Below, one piece after another: positions 43,357 through 51,399 of a DNA stretch of 64,000 nucleotides (the stretch's first letter is position 1; each line of letters begins with the position of its first letter). A program made the position numbers and the translations under genes. Source of the DNA: Oscillospiraceae bacterium (GTDB lineage: Bacteria; Bacillota; Clostridia; Oscillospirales; Oscillospiraceae); contig JAFUNI010000014.1 of the NCBI GenBank assembly GCA_017482385.1, forward strand, positions 1 through 64,000. The letters are read 5' to 3'. A model generated the notes under the pieces. It saw only the letters and a program-made list of their open reading frames with translations. It ran no database searches and was not told the origin of the DNA.

Positions 43357-45168
43357 TTAGAACAGGCCAGACACCTTGCCGGTCTCGACGTCAACGTCAA
43401 CACGGCGGTATGCGGGGTCAGCAGCAGTACCGGGCATCATGGAGATAGTACCGGCCATGGGGCACAGGAACTTAGCGCCGCCGTACTCCAGAATGTCACG
43501 AACGGTCAGCTTCCAACCGGTGGGCACGCCCTTCTTGGTGGGATCGTCGGACAAAGACAGGTGGGTCTTAACCATCATGGTGCAGTAGTCAGCGTACTTG
43601 GGATCCTTCTCGAAGCGCTCAGCCTTCTCAACAGCCAGGGGCAGCCAGACAACGCCGTCAGCGCCGTAGACTTCCTTAGCGATCAGCTCAACGCGCTGAC
43701 GCAGAGGCATCTCCAGATCGTACAGGAACTTAACTTCGTTCTTGGACTCGCAGGCCTCAACAACGACCTGAGCCAGCTCAGCAGCGCCCTCGCCGCCGTA
43801 ACGCCAGTGGTTAGACTCAGCGCAGCGGATGCCCTTCTCAGCACACAGCTTCTTCAGCAGAGCGACTTCAGCGTCGGTATCGGTGTAGAAGCGGTTGATG
43901 CAGACAACGGGAGTGATGCCGGACTTCAGAATGGTGTTAACATGGTGGAACAGGTTGCAGGTACCCTTCTCCAGCAGTTCCAGGTTCTCCTCCTTGTACT
44001 CCTTGGGCAGGGGTGCGCCGGGGGTAACCTTGGGGCCGCCGCCGTGCATCTTCAAGGAACGGACGGTAGCAACCAGAACGGAAACGTTGGGAGTCAGACC
44101 GGACAGACGGGTCTTAACGTTCCAGAACTTCTCGAAGCCGATATCAGCAGCGAAGCCGGACTCGGTAACATGGTAGTCAAACAGCTTCAGAGCCAGACGG
44201 TCAGCGATAACGGAGGACTGGCCGATAGCGATGTTAGCGAAGGGGCCAGCGTGGATCAGCACGGGCTGATGCTCAACAGAGTAGCACATGGTGGGGTTGA
44301 TGGCGTTACGCATCCAAGCGGTCATAGCGCCGGCAACGTCCAGATCCTCACAGGTAACGGGGTCGCCGTTCTTGGAGTAAGCAACAACGATCTTGCCGAT
44401 ACGCTCACGCAGATCCTTCAGATCCTTGGCAACAGCCAGGATAGCCATCAGCTCGGAACCAACAGCGATACCGAACTTGCTTTCCATCATGAAGCCGTCC
44501 AGACGGCCGCCGATACCGATGATGATGTTACGCAGGCTCTGTGCGCAGAAGTCGATGATCCAGCCCATCTCCACACGCTTGGGGTCGATGTCCAGACGCT
44601 TCAGGCCCTTCTTAGCCAGCCACTCGTCGTTGTTGTTACGCTCGTGCTGCATACGGGCAGTCAGAGCAACCATAGCCAGGTTGTGAGCGTTCATGATGTC
44701 GTTGATGTCGCCGGTCAGACCCAGGGAGAACTCGGTCATGGGCATCAGCAGAGCGTTGCCGCCGCCGGCAGCAGTACCCTTAACGTTCATGGTGGGGCCG
44801 CCGGAGGGCTGACGCAGAGCGCCGCCGGCGTTCTTGCCGATGTAGCCCAGGCCTTCGATCAGACCCAGAGAAACGGTGGACTTACCTTCACCGAAGGGGG
44901 TGGGGGTAACAGCGGTAACCTCGATGAACTTGCCGTCGGGCTTGTCCTTCAGACGGTTCATAACCTTGATGAAGTCGATCTTGGGGGTCTTGCCGTAGGG
45001 GATGATTTCATCTTCCAGCAGGCCCAACTTCTCACGGAAGTAGTCAACAGAGGGCAGAGTCTTTTCAGCCTCTTCTGCGATCTGCCAGTCAGCGAACTTG
45101 GTGGGGTCCAGCTTGGTGAAGCCCTTCTCGTCCACATACTTGCCGTTTTCGTCAAAAACGATTGCCAT
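43357..45168 (-). CDS. fhs: Formate-tetrahydrofolate ligase
   Basis: 603 residues from ATG at 45168 (MAIVFDENG); longer than the roughly 556 of typical bacterial enzymes, mainly by an N-terminal extension of about 40 residues. ATP-binding [10 protein letters not shown] near residue 90 and the [10 protein letters not shown] / LTGDIN segments identify the family. Makes 10-formyl-THF from formate and ATP, the entry step of the methyl branch of acetogenesis or of purine/one-carbon supply. With fchA and folD it forms a one-carbon cluster; no other Wood-Ljungdahl genes are seen. Confidence 0.95.
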   Translation of the reverse strand: MAIVFDENGKYVDEKGFTKLDPTKFADWQIAEEAEKTLPSVDYFREKLGLLEDEIIPYGKTPKIDFIKVMNRLKDKPDGKFIEVTAVTPTPFGEGKSTVSLGLIEGLGYIGKNAGGALRQPSGGPTMNVKGTAAGGGNALLMPMTEFSLGLTGDINDIMNAHNLAMVALTARMQHERNNNDEWLAKKGLKRLDIDPKRVEMGWIIDFCAQSLRNIIIGIGGRLDGFMMESKFGIAVGSELMAILAVAKDLKDLRERIGKIVVAYSKNGDPVTCEDLDVAGAMTAWMRNAINPTMCYSVEHQPVLIHAGPFANIAIGQSSVIADRLALKLFDYHVTESGFAADIGFEKFWNVKTRLSGLTPNVSVLVATVRSLKMHGGGPKVTPGAPLPKEYKEENLELLEKGTCNLFHHVNTILKSGITPVVCINRFYTDTDAEVALLKKLCAEKGIRCAESNHWRYGGEGAAELAQVVVEACESKNEVKFLYDLEMPLRQRVELIAKEVYGADGVVWLPLAVEKAERFEKDPKYADYCTMMVKTHLSLSDDPTKKGVPTGWKLTVRDILEYGGAKFLCPMAGTISMMPGTAADPAYRRVDVDVETGKVSGLF

Positions 45169-45222
45169 AATATGTTTCCTCCTTGTTTTGGGTGCCGCTT
45201 TGCGACACAAATATTAACAAAC

Positions 45223-46170
45223 TTATTTTACTTCGGTAACGGTGGCTGCGTCCCGGATGAGACGAAGTACCTTACCGGTAAGTACACTGTTGATGACCAC
45301 CTGCTCCAGGCCGGCGTCATACTGCTCTTTCAGCTGCTCCATGGTAATGCCGTTGTGGCGGCAGATGATGGCCAGCGCCTTGGAAATATCCTCCTGGTCG
45401 GCCTCTAAGCCTTCAGCCATCACGATCTCGTCGATGGCGGCCCGGGTGCGAATGGAAGCCTTGGCAGATTCCGTAGCATCCTCACGGATCTGCTCGGGAG
45501 TTACATTCATAAACTGGCAGTACATTTCCAGGGTCAGACCCTGCTGCGCCAGCTGGGCTTTTAAGTTATCTACCTGCTCGTCAAGCGCGCTTTCCAGCAT
45601 CTTGTCGGTGATGGTCAGCTCCAAAGAGTCCGCAGCCTGCTGGAGCAACCGGTCCTGCAGGTCCATCTCGCCACGCTCGTCGGCGTAGTTCTGCAGGCTC
45701 TCCTGCATCTTCTGCCGCATTTCCTCCAGGGTTTCGCAGTGACCCACTTCCTTGGCGAAGGTGTCGTCCAGCTCGTAGGGGGTCTTAATGCGGATGGCTT
45801 TGATCTTGCACTGGAACTGGGCGGCCTTGCCGGCTAAGTTCTCAGCGTGGTACTGCTGGGGGAAGGTGACCTCCACCATGACCTCCTGGCCGGGAACCTT
45901 GTCCAAAAGCTGCTCCTCAAAGCCGGGAATGAACATACCGCTGCCCAGCACCAAAGTCTGATTCTCGGCGGTGCCGCCGGGGAACTGTTCTCCGTCGCAG
46001 AAGCCTGCGTAGTCCAAAACCACTTCGTCGCCGTTTTCAGTGGGGCGGTCGGTGACCTCGGCAATGCGGGGGTTCTGCTCCATCAGCCGGTGCATGTTCT
46101 TGTCTACTTCCTCGGAAGTTACGATGTGTCTTGTGTATTCAGCGGTCAAACCGCGGTATGTAAATGCCAT
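45223..46170 (-). CDS. Trigger-factor-like FKBP chaperone lacking the ribosome-binding domain
   Basis: 315 residues from ATG at 46170 (CAGGAG eight bases upstream). About 35 residues precede the FKBP domain (TENGDEVVLDYAGFCDGEQFPGG, LGSGMFIPGFEEQLLDKVPGQ) at residues 45-125, followed by the trigger-factor C-terminal helical region to the end. The usual N-terminal ribosome-docking domain with GFRxGKxP, about 110 residues, is absent. The frame upstream is not a hidden domain: it contains the promoter. It is therefore probably a free peptidyl-prolyl isomerase/chaperone, perhaps besides a full-length Tig elsewhere. Confidence 0.85.
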   Translation of the reverse strand: MAFTYRGLTAEYTRHIVTSEEVDKNMHRLMEQNPRIAEVTDRPTENGDEVVLDYAGFCDGEQFPGGTAENQTLVLGSGMFIPGFEEQLLDKVPGQEVMVEVTFPQQYHAENLAGKAAQFQCKIKAIRIKTPYELDDTFAKEVGHCETLEEMRQKMQESLQNYADERGEMDLQDRLLQQAADSLELTITDKMLESALDEQVDNLKAQLAQQGLTLEMYCQFMNVTPEQIREDATESAKASIRTRAAIDEIVMAEGLEADQEDISKALAIICRHNGITMEQLKEQYDAGLEQVVINSVLTGKVLRLIRDAATVTEVK

Positions 46171-46225
46171 GGTGAAATCTCCTGCTGTTTCGGCAAAATT
46201 TGAATTTTTTCTTGCGACAGAAGAG

Positions 46226-46254
46226 ATTATACAAGTTTCTCTTGCAAAAAACAA
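46226..46254 (-). promoter_or_regulatory. Promoter of the trigger-factor-like gene
   Basis: On the - strand: -35 TTGTTT (46249-46254), 17-base spacer, -10 TATAAT (46226-46231). The -35 overlaps the -35/spacer of the divergent LysR promoter, so a single regulator could affect both genes. Confidence 0.6.
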
Positions 46255-46294
46255 TATAGTTATGATATTATATCTATAGTTTCTATCTATAGAT
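46242..46294 (+). promoter_or_regulatory. LysR-gene promoter with adjacent dyad operator
   Basis: -35 TTGCAA (46242-46247), 18-base spacer, -10 TATTAT (46266-46271). A perfect inverted repeat ATCTATAG / CTATAGAT (46272-46279 and 46287-46294) begins right after the -10, a position suited to autorepression by the encoded LysR protein. Confidence 0.65.
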
Positions 46295-46307
46295 TTGAGG
46301 TATTGAT

Positions 46308-47195
46308 ATGAACTACAACTATCTGCGATATTTCTCCGTGCTGGCGCAGACGGAGCATTATACCCTTGCTGCGGCCCGGTTGGGCATCTCCCAGCCCTCT
46401 TTGAGCGCGGCTATTCACCATTTGGAGGAAGAGCTGGGGGATGTAAGGCTTTTTGAAAAGGTGGGCCGGAATATCCGTCTGACGGAAGAGGGCCGCTACT
46501 ACCAGGAAAAGGTGGATGCGGCTCTGCAGGAGCTGAACGATGCTTCCGCCACCCTGCGGGAAAGTAAGATCAGCGCCCCGGTGGTGGTCCGGTTGGGTGT
46601 GGTTTCCGGATCTGTGGAAAAGACCGTGGCAAAAGGGATCATGTCCCACATCCTCCAAAATGAGCGGCTTCGTTTCCGTATCACAGAAAGCTCCGCCGAG
46701 GATCTGATGGATCTTGTCCGTGACGAGAAATTGGATATGGCCATTGTGGATACCACCGCCCGGGACAGAAGTTTGCATTTCCGGAAGCTGGGGGAACGGA
46801 ATTTCTGTGTTGCCCTGCCGGCAGGACATCCTTTGGCCATGCAGGACCATTTGGTGCCCCACCAGATCGCAAGAGAGCCCCAAATCGTTTTCAATTACGA
46901 TACGGAAAACAGCTTTGAGCAATGGGCCAACGGCACATCCGCCGCTGAGAATATCGTATGCACCGTCAATACCGCCCAATCCGCTTTGGCGTTGGTTGCG
47001 GAGGGCGTGGGCGTGTGTGTGATGTCGGAGGAATGCGCTACCCCCAAGGCGGGTGTGGAATATGTCCCCATTTGGAACTGGCACCAGGCCCTGTATATGT
47101 GTATGCTCTATGATAAATGGTTAGAGCCCCTCATTTGGGACTTCCTGGAATATCTTGTAAAAACGATCAGAGAAGAAGAAAACGGTCAAGCCTAA
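46308..47195 (+). CDS. LysR family transcriptional regulator
   Basis: 295 residues. N-terminal winged HTH in residues 1-60 (FSVLAQTEHYTLAAARLGISQPSLSAAIHHLEEELG, then LFEKVGRNIRLTEEG) and a C-terminal effector-binding domain with the ITESSAEDLMDLVRDEKLDMAIVD pattern. Divergent from the trigger-factor-like gene with a shared 137-base intergenic region. LysR regulators commonly control the divergent gene and themselves; the inducer cannot be guessed. Confidence 0.9.
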   Translation: MNYNYLRYFSVLAQTEHYTLAAARLGISQPSLSAAIHHLEEELGDVRLFEKVGRNIRLTEEGRYYQEKVDAALQELNDASATLRESKISAPVVVRLGVVSGSVEKTVAKGIMSHILQNERLRFRITESSAEDLMDLVRDEKLDMAIVDTTARDRSLHFRKLGERNFCVALPAGHPLAMQDHLVPHQIAREPQIVFNYDTENSFEQWANGTSAAENIVCTVNTAQSALALVAEGVGVCVMSEECATPKAGVEYVPIWNWHQALYMCMLYDKWLEPLIWDFLEYLVKTIREEENGQA

Positions 47196-47209
47196 AGCTT
47201 GACCGTTTT
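47179..47209. terminator. Bidirectional terminator between the LysR and esterase genes
   Basis: AAAACGGTCAAGC and GCTTGACCGTTTT form a perfect 13-bp stem with a 5-base loop. It contains the LysR stop codon and sits two bases before the convergent esterase stop; A and T runs on either side serve both strands. Confidence 0.9.
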
Positions 47210-47210
47210 G

Positions 47211-47993
47211 TTAATTCTGTGTTGCCAGCCACTCCAAAAGCTCCTGTGTCCAGGTTTGTACATGGGGCACATCGGTGGCAAGTCCCAGGCCGTGTTGGCC
47301 GTGGGGGTAGATATGCAGCTCCGTGCTGACACCCATTTGATGCAACCGCTGAGCATACCGCAGGGAATTGGCGACACTCACGCCCGGGTCGTCAAAAGTA
47401 TGCCAAATAAAGGCGGGGGGTGTGGAGCTGTCAGCGATGTTGTAGGGGGTAAGAGCATCTCCCAGCTCTTCGTGGCGAGAGCCCAAAAAGTTCTGGCCGG
47501 ATCCCTGGTGGGCAATGCCCTCTTCCCAAAGGGCGATTACCGGATAGCACAGAATCTGCCCGTTGGGCTTGGCACTTTCCTTGTCAATTTCGTCCAGGCC
47601 CTCAAAATCAATGGTATTATAATAGGTAGAAGTCAGCGCTGCCAGGTGACCGCCGGCGGAAGAACCCATAACATATACCTTGTCCTTGCAGATGCCGAAT
47701 TCCTCGCTGTGGTAGCGCACGTAGCGCATTGCCCGCCGGGCATCCAGCAGGGGCAAGGGAAAATGATGGGGAGCCCGTCGGTAATTGCATACGAAGGCGG
47801 CAATGCCGTGGCTGTTGAGAAATTCTGCATAGCCCTTACCCTCGTACTCGGCCAGATTCGCATAGCCGCCGCCGGGGAAGACAACCACGGAAATGGGGCT
47901 GGTTCTTTCTTCCGGCAGGTAAATATCTAAGGTGGGGGCTTCCTGGCACAATCCCGGTGTATGCTCCCAAAGGGGAACAGATCGAATCCACAT
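47211..47993 (-). CDS. Alpha/beta hydrolase, acetyl-esterase/BD-FAE-like
   Basis: 260 residues, no signal peptide. Oxyanion motif FPGGGYANL near residue 40, nucleophile elbow GSSAGGH near 110, a DD near 200 and catalytic His in PHGQHGLGL near 230. These cytoplasmic enzymes remove acetyl or other ester groups from sugars or small esters. It follows rpiB in the same direction after 21 bases. Substrate unknown. Confidence 0.85.
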   Translation of the reverse strand: MWIRSVPLWEHTPGLCQEAPTLDIYLPEERTSPISVVVFPGGGYANLAEYEGKGYAEFLNSHGIAAFVCNYRRAPHHFPLPLLDARRAMRYVRYHSEEFGICKDKVYVMGSSAGGHLAALTSTYYNTIDFEGLDEIDKESAKPNGQILCYPVIALWEEGIAHQGSGQNFLGSRHEELGDALTPYNIADSSTPPAFIWHTFDDPGVSVANSLRYAQRLHQMGVSTELHIYPHGQHGLGLATDVPHVQTWTQELLEWLATQN

Positions 47994-48014
47994 ACCAATG
48001 TTACCTCTTGCTGT

Positions 48015-48455
48015 TTACTTTTCCAGAGCCATCATTTTGTCAATGCGGCGCTGATGGCGCTCGTCGTGAGAGAACTCTGTGCCCAGCCAGGTGTCCACGA
48101 TCTGCAGAGCCTGCAGCTGACCTACCATACCTGCGCCAATGGCCATCATATTGGTATCGTTATGCTCTCTCGTCATACGGGCGCTGACCACATCGGACAA
48201 AAGAGCGCAGCGGATGCCGGGGACTTTGTTGGCGGTGATGGAAACACCGATGCCGGTGGTGCAAAGGACGATGCCCTTGTCACACTCACCGCTGGCCACG
48301 GCCTTGGCGGCGGGGGCGGCAAAGTCCGGGTAGTCGCAGCTATCCAAAGTGTAAGTGCCGAAGTCCTTGACTTCATAGCCCTTTGCTTCCAAATGGGGAA
48401 TCAATGCGTTTTTCAGCGCCAAAGCGCCGTGGTCACAACCCAATGCGATTTTCAT
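48015..48455 (-). CDS. rpiB: Ribose-5-phosphate isomerase B
   Basis: 146 residues, typical. LacAB/RpiB family motifs: IALGCDHGALALKN at the start, CDYPDFA, the catalytic Cys in IVLCTTGIGVSI near residue 66, and NKVPGIRCAL, TREHNDTNMMAIG. Interconverts ribose-5- and ribulose-5-phosphate in the pentose phosphate pathway; rpe is also in this window but in a separate operon. Fourteen bases after the SDR gene. Confidence 0.94.
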   Translation of the reverse strand: MKIALGCDHGALALKNALIPHLEAKGYEVKDFGTYTLDSCDYPDFAAPAAKAVASGECDKGIVLCTTGIGVSITANKVPGIRCALLSDVVSARMTREHNDTNMMAIGAGMVGQLQALQIVDTWLGTEFSHDERHQRRIDKMMALEK

Positions 48456-48469
48456 AAGTATATCCTCCT

Positions 48470-49165
48470 TTATAATACAAACCCGCCGTTCACCGGCAGA
48501 ACCTGTCCGGTGACAAAATCGGCATCTGCCAAATAAAGCATAGCGTCAGCCACATCCTTGGGTGTGCCGTTGCGGCCGATTGGGGTCTGTTCTTTGAGTT
48601 CTTCCATAATTGCGGGGTCTACAGTTGCGCACATATCCGTGCAGATGACCCCGGGGGCAATGCAGTTGCACCGAATGCCCGAGGGTCCCAATTCCTGGGC
48701 CAAAGCCTTGGTCAGAGCGATCACTGCGCCCTTGGTGGCGGAGTAGGCTGCCTCGCAGGATGCGCCCACCTGCCCCCACATGGAGCTGACGGTGATGATT
48801 GCCCCAGCCTGCTTTTGCAGAAAATAGGGGGTGGCTGCGTTAATGCAATTGTACATGCCCTTTACATTCACAGCAAAGAGCCTGTCCCAATCTTCTTCGG
48901 TGATTTGGCTGAGAAGCCCGGTGTGGCAGATGCCTGCGTTGCAGATGAGCACGTCCACATCGGGGATTTGGGAAAATGCAGCTTTTACAGCCTGCTTATC
49001 TGCCACATCGCAGCAGATGGCGGTAGCGCCGGTATCGGCTGCCACAGCGGCGGCAGCATCGTGGGACTTTTCATATAAAAAGTATACCTTGTCGCCACGC
49101 TGAGAAAACTGCCGCACTGCCTGGGCACCAATGCCCCGGCTTCCACCGGTGATTACGATTGTCAT
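48470..49165 (-). CDS. SDR family oxidoreductase, FabG-like
   Basis: 231 residues from ATG at 49165 (GGAG eight bases upstream). Cofactor motif TGGSRGIG near residue 8, NAG near 80, and the catalytic YxxxK is YSATKGAV near 145 with Ser in TVSSMWG. FabG-like ketoreductase pattern, but the context (rpiB, esterase) suggests sugar or secondary metabolism rather than the main fatty-acid operon. Cofactor preference not determined. Confidence 0.85.
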   Translation of the reverse strand: MTIVITGGSRGIGAQAVRQFSQRGDKVYFLYEKSHDAAAAVAADTGATAICCDVADKQAVKAAFSQIPDVDVLICNAGICHTGLLSQITEEDWDRLFAVNVKGMYNCINAATPYFLQKQAGAIITVSSMWGQVGASCEAAYSATKGAVIALTKALAQELGPSGIRCNCIAPGVICTDMCATVDPAIMEELKEQTPIGRNGTPKDVADAMLYLADADFVTGQVLPVNGGFVL

Positions 49166-49191
49166 AAGCACTCTCCAATGAGGGATCTTTT

Positions 49192-49267
49192 GTAGGGGAG
49201 GGATATTATCCCTCCCGCCGGCAATGATGATTGTAAGGTTACGGGAGGCATACTATGCCTCCCCTAC
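49192..49267. repeat. Palindromic intergenic repeat, copy 3
   Basis: GTAGGGGAGGGATA/TATCCCTCCC hairpin, variable centre, GGGAGGCATA/TATGCCTCCC hairpin, end CCCCTAC. Located between the SDR gene and yabR. Confidence 0.9.
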
Positions 49268-49282
49268 TGGCTGCCAACGGCT

Positions 49283-49711
49283 TTATCTCCTGCGGCTTCT
49301 GGTCCGGTGGTCGGAATACTGCCGGATGGAGGAGATCTTGCTGTCGGACTCGCTCATAAACTGCTTCAGCTTCTCTTCGAAAAGCTGGTCTGCGGTTTTG
49401 GGGGCAGGAGGAGGCGTGGGCGCAGTGCGGGCAGGCCGGGGGGCAGTACGGGCAGGACGGTCCTCCCGCTGCTGAGGCTTTGCTTCCAGCCGTTTGATGG
49501 ACAGATTCACCTTGCCGTTATCCAGGCTCAGGACGACCACCTTCACATCCTGACCCTCGGTCAGATGCTGACGGATGTCGCTGACATAGGTGTTGGCCAC
49601 CTCGGAAATATGTACCAAGCCGGTCTTGTCATCCGGAAGGCTGATGAACGCGCCGAAATTTGTGATAGATTTTACCTTGCCGTCCAAAACGGCTCCAACG
49701 GTTAACTCCAT
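49283..49711 (-). CDS. yabR: S1-domain RNA-binding protein, YabR/GSP13-like
   Basis: 142 residues. An S1 domain occupies residues 1-75 (VGAVLDGKVKSITNFGAFISL, GLVHISEVANTYV, VKVVVLSLDNGKVNLSIKRL). A Pro/Ala/Arg-rich linker and a short basic tail follow. Proteins of this type bind RNA or ribosomes. It is the gene after divIC, as in the conserved yabP-yabQ-divIC-yabR arrangement of Bacillus and Clostridia. Confidence 0.88.
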   Translation of the reverse strand: MELTVGAVLDGKVKSITNFGAFISLPDDKTGLVHISEVANTYVSDIRQHLTEGQDVKVVVLSLDNGKVNLSIKRLEAKPQQREDRPARTAPRPARTAPTPPPAPKTADQLFEEKLKQFMSESDSKISSIRQYSDHRTRSRRR

Positions 49712-49743
49712 AGTTTAATTTGCTTCCTCCATTTGTTTCACGG

Positions 49744-50055
49744 TTAATTGCCGGGGGTAAAGAATTGGGTATTGGGGTCTACCAGACCCAGCTCAGTTTC
49801 CGCGATGCGCCTTATGCTTTCTGCGGTGCCAAGCTTTGCGATGTTTTGGGTGAGGGCTTTGTTTTCCTGCACCAGCTGAATGGCCTGCTGCTGCAGATCC
49901 TGCTGCCGCTGTCTGTTTTGCAGAATGTTTACCCTTAGAGCGATCAGCGCCACGGTGCAGGCCACGATGGCGGTGAGTACCACGCATTTCATCAGCGGGG
50001 AGGTCCGGCGGAAAATGATCCGAATATGACTGAAAGGATGATTCTTTTTGTCCAT
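49744..50055 (-). CDS. divIC: Septum formation initiator DivIC/FtsL-like
   Basis: 103 residues: a basic N terminus, one membrane segment (CVVLTAIVACTVALIAL) near residues 24-40, then a coiled coil of Gln/Leu repeats (RQQDLQQQAIQLVQENKALT) and the conserved AETELGLVDP end. DivIC, FtsL and DivIB form the division-septum subcomplex. Preceded by GAAAGGAG. It overlaps the end of the yabQ frame by 263 bases in a different frame. Confidence 0.9.
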   Translation of the reverse strand: MDKKNHPFSHIRIIFRRTSPLMKCVVLTAIVACTVALIALRVNILQNRQRQQDLQQQAIQLVQENKALTQNIAKLGTAESIRRIAETELGLVDPNTQFFTPGN

Positions 50056-50476
50056 GAGGGGCTCCTTTCGGTGATGTGGGGATTCCTTTTTTTATTGTAA
50101 CCCATTTTTTTGCGGTTGCAAAGAAAAATTTTATAAAATTTCGTATTTTTTTGAAAATTTTCTTCACAGGAGGCACAAATCCCGCCAAAAACCGCCAAAA
50201 TCCCCCGAAAACAGGCCTTAACCACCGGCCAAAGCTCTGATCCCAGCCCACAGCCCCCACCCCGGCGGCAAAGAGATACCCCATCCGCAGGTCGCCCCGG
50301 CACACGGCAAACCCATAGTACACCAACACCCACCCGGCAAAAATTGCGAAGACTGTATCTGCCAAGATGGCCCGGCCTTTATGCACCGGGCGCAAAAATC
50401 CGTAGAAAAGACCGATGACACAGCCAAGCAATATCCCAATCACAAACCGCCCAAAGGCGACAGAAGGTGTGGTCAT
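49793..50476 (-). CDS. yabQ: Spore cortex biosynthesis protein YabQ, with an unusual C-terminal overlap
   Basis: The ATG at 50476 overlaps the yabP stop (ATGA). The first 115 residues are the YabQ part: membrane segments FVIGILLGCVIGLFYGFL and DTVFAIFAGWVLVYYGF, then a basic amphipathic stretch. YabQ is a membrane protein of the mother cell needed for cortex formation. The frame does not stop there; it runs through divIC in another frame and ends at 49793, giving a His/Arg/Lys/Gly-rich tail that looks like an out-of-frame translation. An A7 tract near 50092 is a possible frameshift or assembly-error site. Confidence 0.7.
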   Translation of the reverse strand: MTTPSVAFGRFVIGILLGCVIGLFYGFLRPVHKGRAILADTVFAIFAGWVLVYYGFAVCRGDLRMGYLFAAGVGAVGWDQSFGRWLRPVFGGFWRFLAGFVPPVKKIFKKIRNFIKFFFATAKKWVTIKKGIPTSPKGAPHGQKESSFQSYSDHFPPDLPADEMRGTHRHRGLHRGADRSKGKHSAKQTAAAGSAAAGHSAGAGKQSPHPKHRKAWHRRKHKAHRGN

Positions 50477-50742
50477 CCCATCAGCCGCCGCCAGAAAGAG
50501 CCGGTGGGGCGGGGTTCTTCATAGATGAGGGCGCAGATATGTCCGTCCACGCAGACCTGTCCACCATCGGGCTGGAGGGTCTTTAATTGGAGGCCCTTGC
50601 CCTGCACCACCAAGGTGCCGCTTTCTGTACGGGCAATGACAGCGGTTTCGTCAAAGCTCACAACTTCGGTGACACCGGTGACGGTGAGGCTTTTCCGTTC
50701 GTTTAAGGTCAGCTTGTGGGGCAAGATAGGTTTGTCGGTCAT
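50473..50742 (-). CDS. yabP: Sporulation protein YabP
   Basis: 89 residues from ATG at 50742 (AAGGAG eight bases upstream); longer in-frame upstream starts have no support. The YabP/YqfC family pattern is present: HKLTLNERKSLTVTGVTEVVSFDETAVIARTESGTLVV, an all-beta small domain. Expressed in the mother cell in Bacillus and needed for cortex. First gene of the cluster yabP-yabQ-divIC-yabR. Confidence 0.9.
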   Translation of the reverse strand: MTDKPILPHKLTLNERKSLTVTGVTEVVSFDETAVIARTESGTLVVQGKGLQLKTLQPDGGQVCVDGHICALIYEEPRPTGSFWRRLMG

Positions 50743-50777
50743 AGTAATCACTCCTTGTATGTACAGGCTATGCGTCA

Positions 50778-50806
50778 TTGACAAGAAAGATTCCAACGGG
50801 TATACT
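50778..50806 (+). promoter_or_regulatory. Promoter of the phosphopantetheinyl transferase gene
   Basis: TTGACA (50778-50783), 17-base spacer, TATACT (50801-50806): a near-perfect sigma-A promoter 28 bases before the start codon. Confidence 0.8.
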
Positions 50807-50833
50807 TAATATAATATAAAAGGAGGGGCGGCT

Positions 50834-51295
50834 ATGAAGCTTTTATCTGAAAAATTAAATGGCCTGGATCCCCATGAAGCCGGGCTGTCCCTGCTTCAAA
50901 AGCTATACGGCGCGCCCTTGCCGGAGATAAAGCGCACCCCTTTGGGCAAGCCCTATTTCCCCGGAGAAGATGTGCATTTTTCCATATCCCATACGAAAAA
51001 CTATGTTTTTTGCGCCATAGGAGAACACCCCATCGGCATCGATGCGGAGGAGCTTGACCGGGATATCCGCCTTTCTTTGGCGGAGAAATTTCTCTCTCCC
51101 GGGGAGCTTAAGCAATTTCAGAATGCCCCGGATAAAAAACGGGCTTTGCTGACCTTTTGGGTGCTGAAGGAGGCCGCCGGCAAATGCACCGGGGAAGGCC
51201 TGCAGCTTTGGCCCAACCATACGGATTTTGCCCTGAATGACCCCCGTGTCCGGGAGTTGGACGGCTGTTTGGTTGCTGTGATTGAAGCTTTGTAG
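50834..51295 (+). CDS. 4'-phosphopantetheinyl transferase (Sfp/AcpT-like)
   Basis: 153 residues, shorter than Sfp and nearer the compact type. Motifs: FSISHTKNYV near residue 51, GIDAEEL with Mg-binding Asp/Glu near 75, and WVLKEAAGKCTGEGL near 110. Transfers phosphopantetheine from CoA to carrier proteins. No polyketide or peptide synthetase is nearby, so the partner is probably the fatty-acid ACP or elsewhere. The TAG stop is supplied by the first bases of the palindromic repeat at 51292. Confidence 0.85.
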   Translation: MKLLSEKLNGLDPHEAGLSLLQKLYGAPLPEIKRTPLGKPYFPGEDVHFSISHTKNYVFCAIGEHPIGIDAEELDRDIRLSLAEKFLSPGELKQFQNAPDKKRALLTFWVLKEAAGKCTGEGLQLWPNHTDFALNDPRVRELDGCLVAVIEAL

Positions 51296-51368
51296 GGGAG
51301 GGTTATCAACCCTCCCGCAAGCAAATTGCTGTGCGGCGGTTGCGGGAGGCATAGTATGCCTCCCCTAC
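51292..51368. repeat. Palindromic intergenic repeat, copy 4
   Basis: GTAGGGGAGGGTTA hairpin with CAACCCTCCC, a variable centre, then GGGAGGCATA/TATGCCTCCC and CCCCTAC. The first hairpin has a different centre (GGTTATCAACC) from copies 2 and 3. It begins inside the codon before the stop of the upstream gene. Confidence 0.9.
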
Positions 51369-51399
51369 GACCATCATCGAAAAATATAAGGAGAAAATT

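Noticed and set aside
43270-45408. 712-codon open frame on the + strand opposite fhs
   Set aside because: It is antisense to a clear fhs gene, has a repetitive Leu/Gly/Val/Gln composition and no recognisable motifs; the lack of stops follows from fhs codon usage.
50743-50760. Sigma-E-like -10 (CATACAA) upstream of yabP
   Set aside because: It overlaps the ribosome-binding region, so a transcript from it would lack a usable site; no matching -35 was found.
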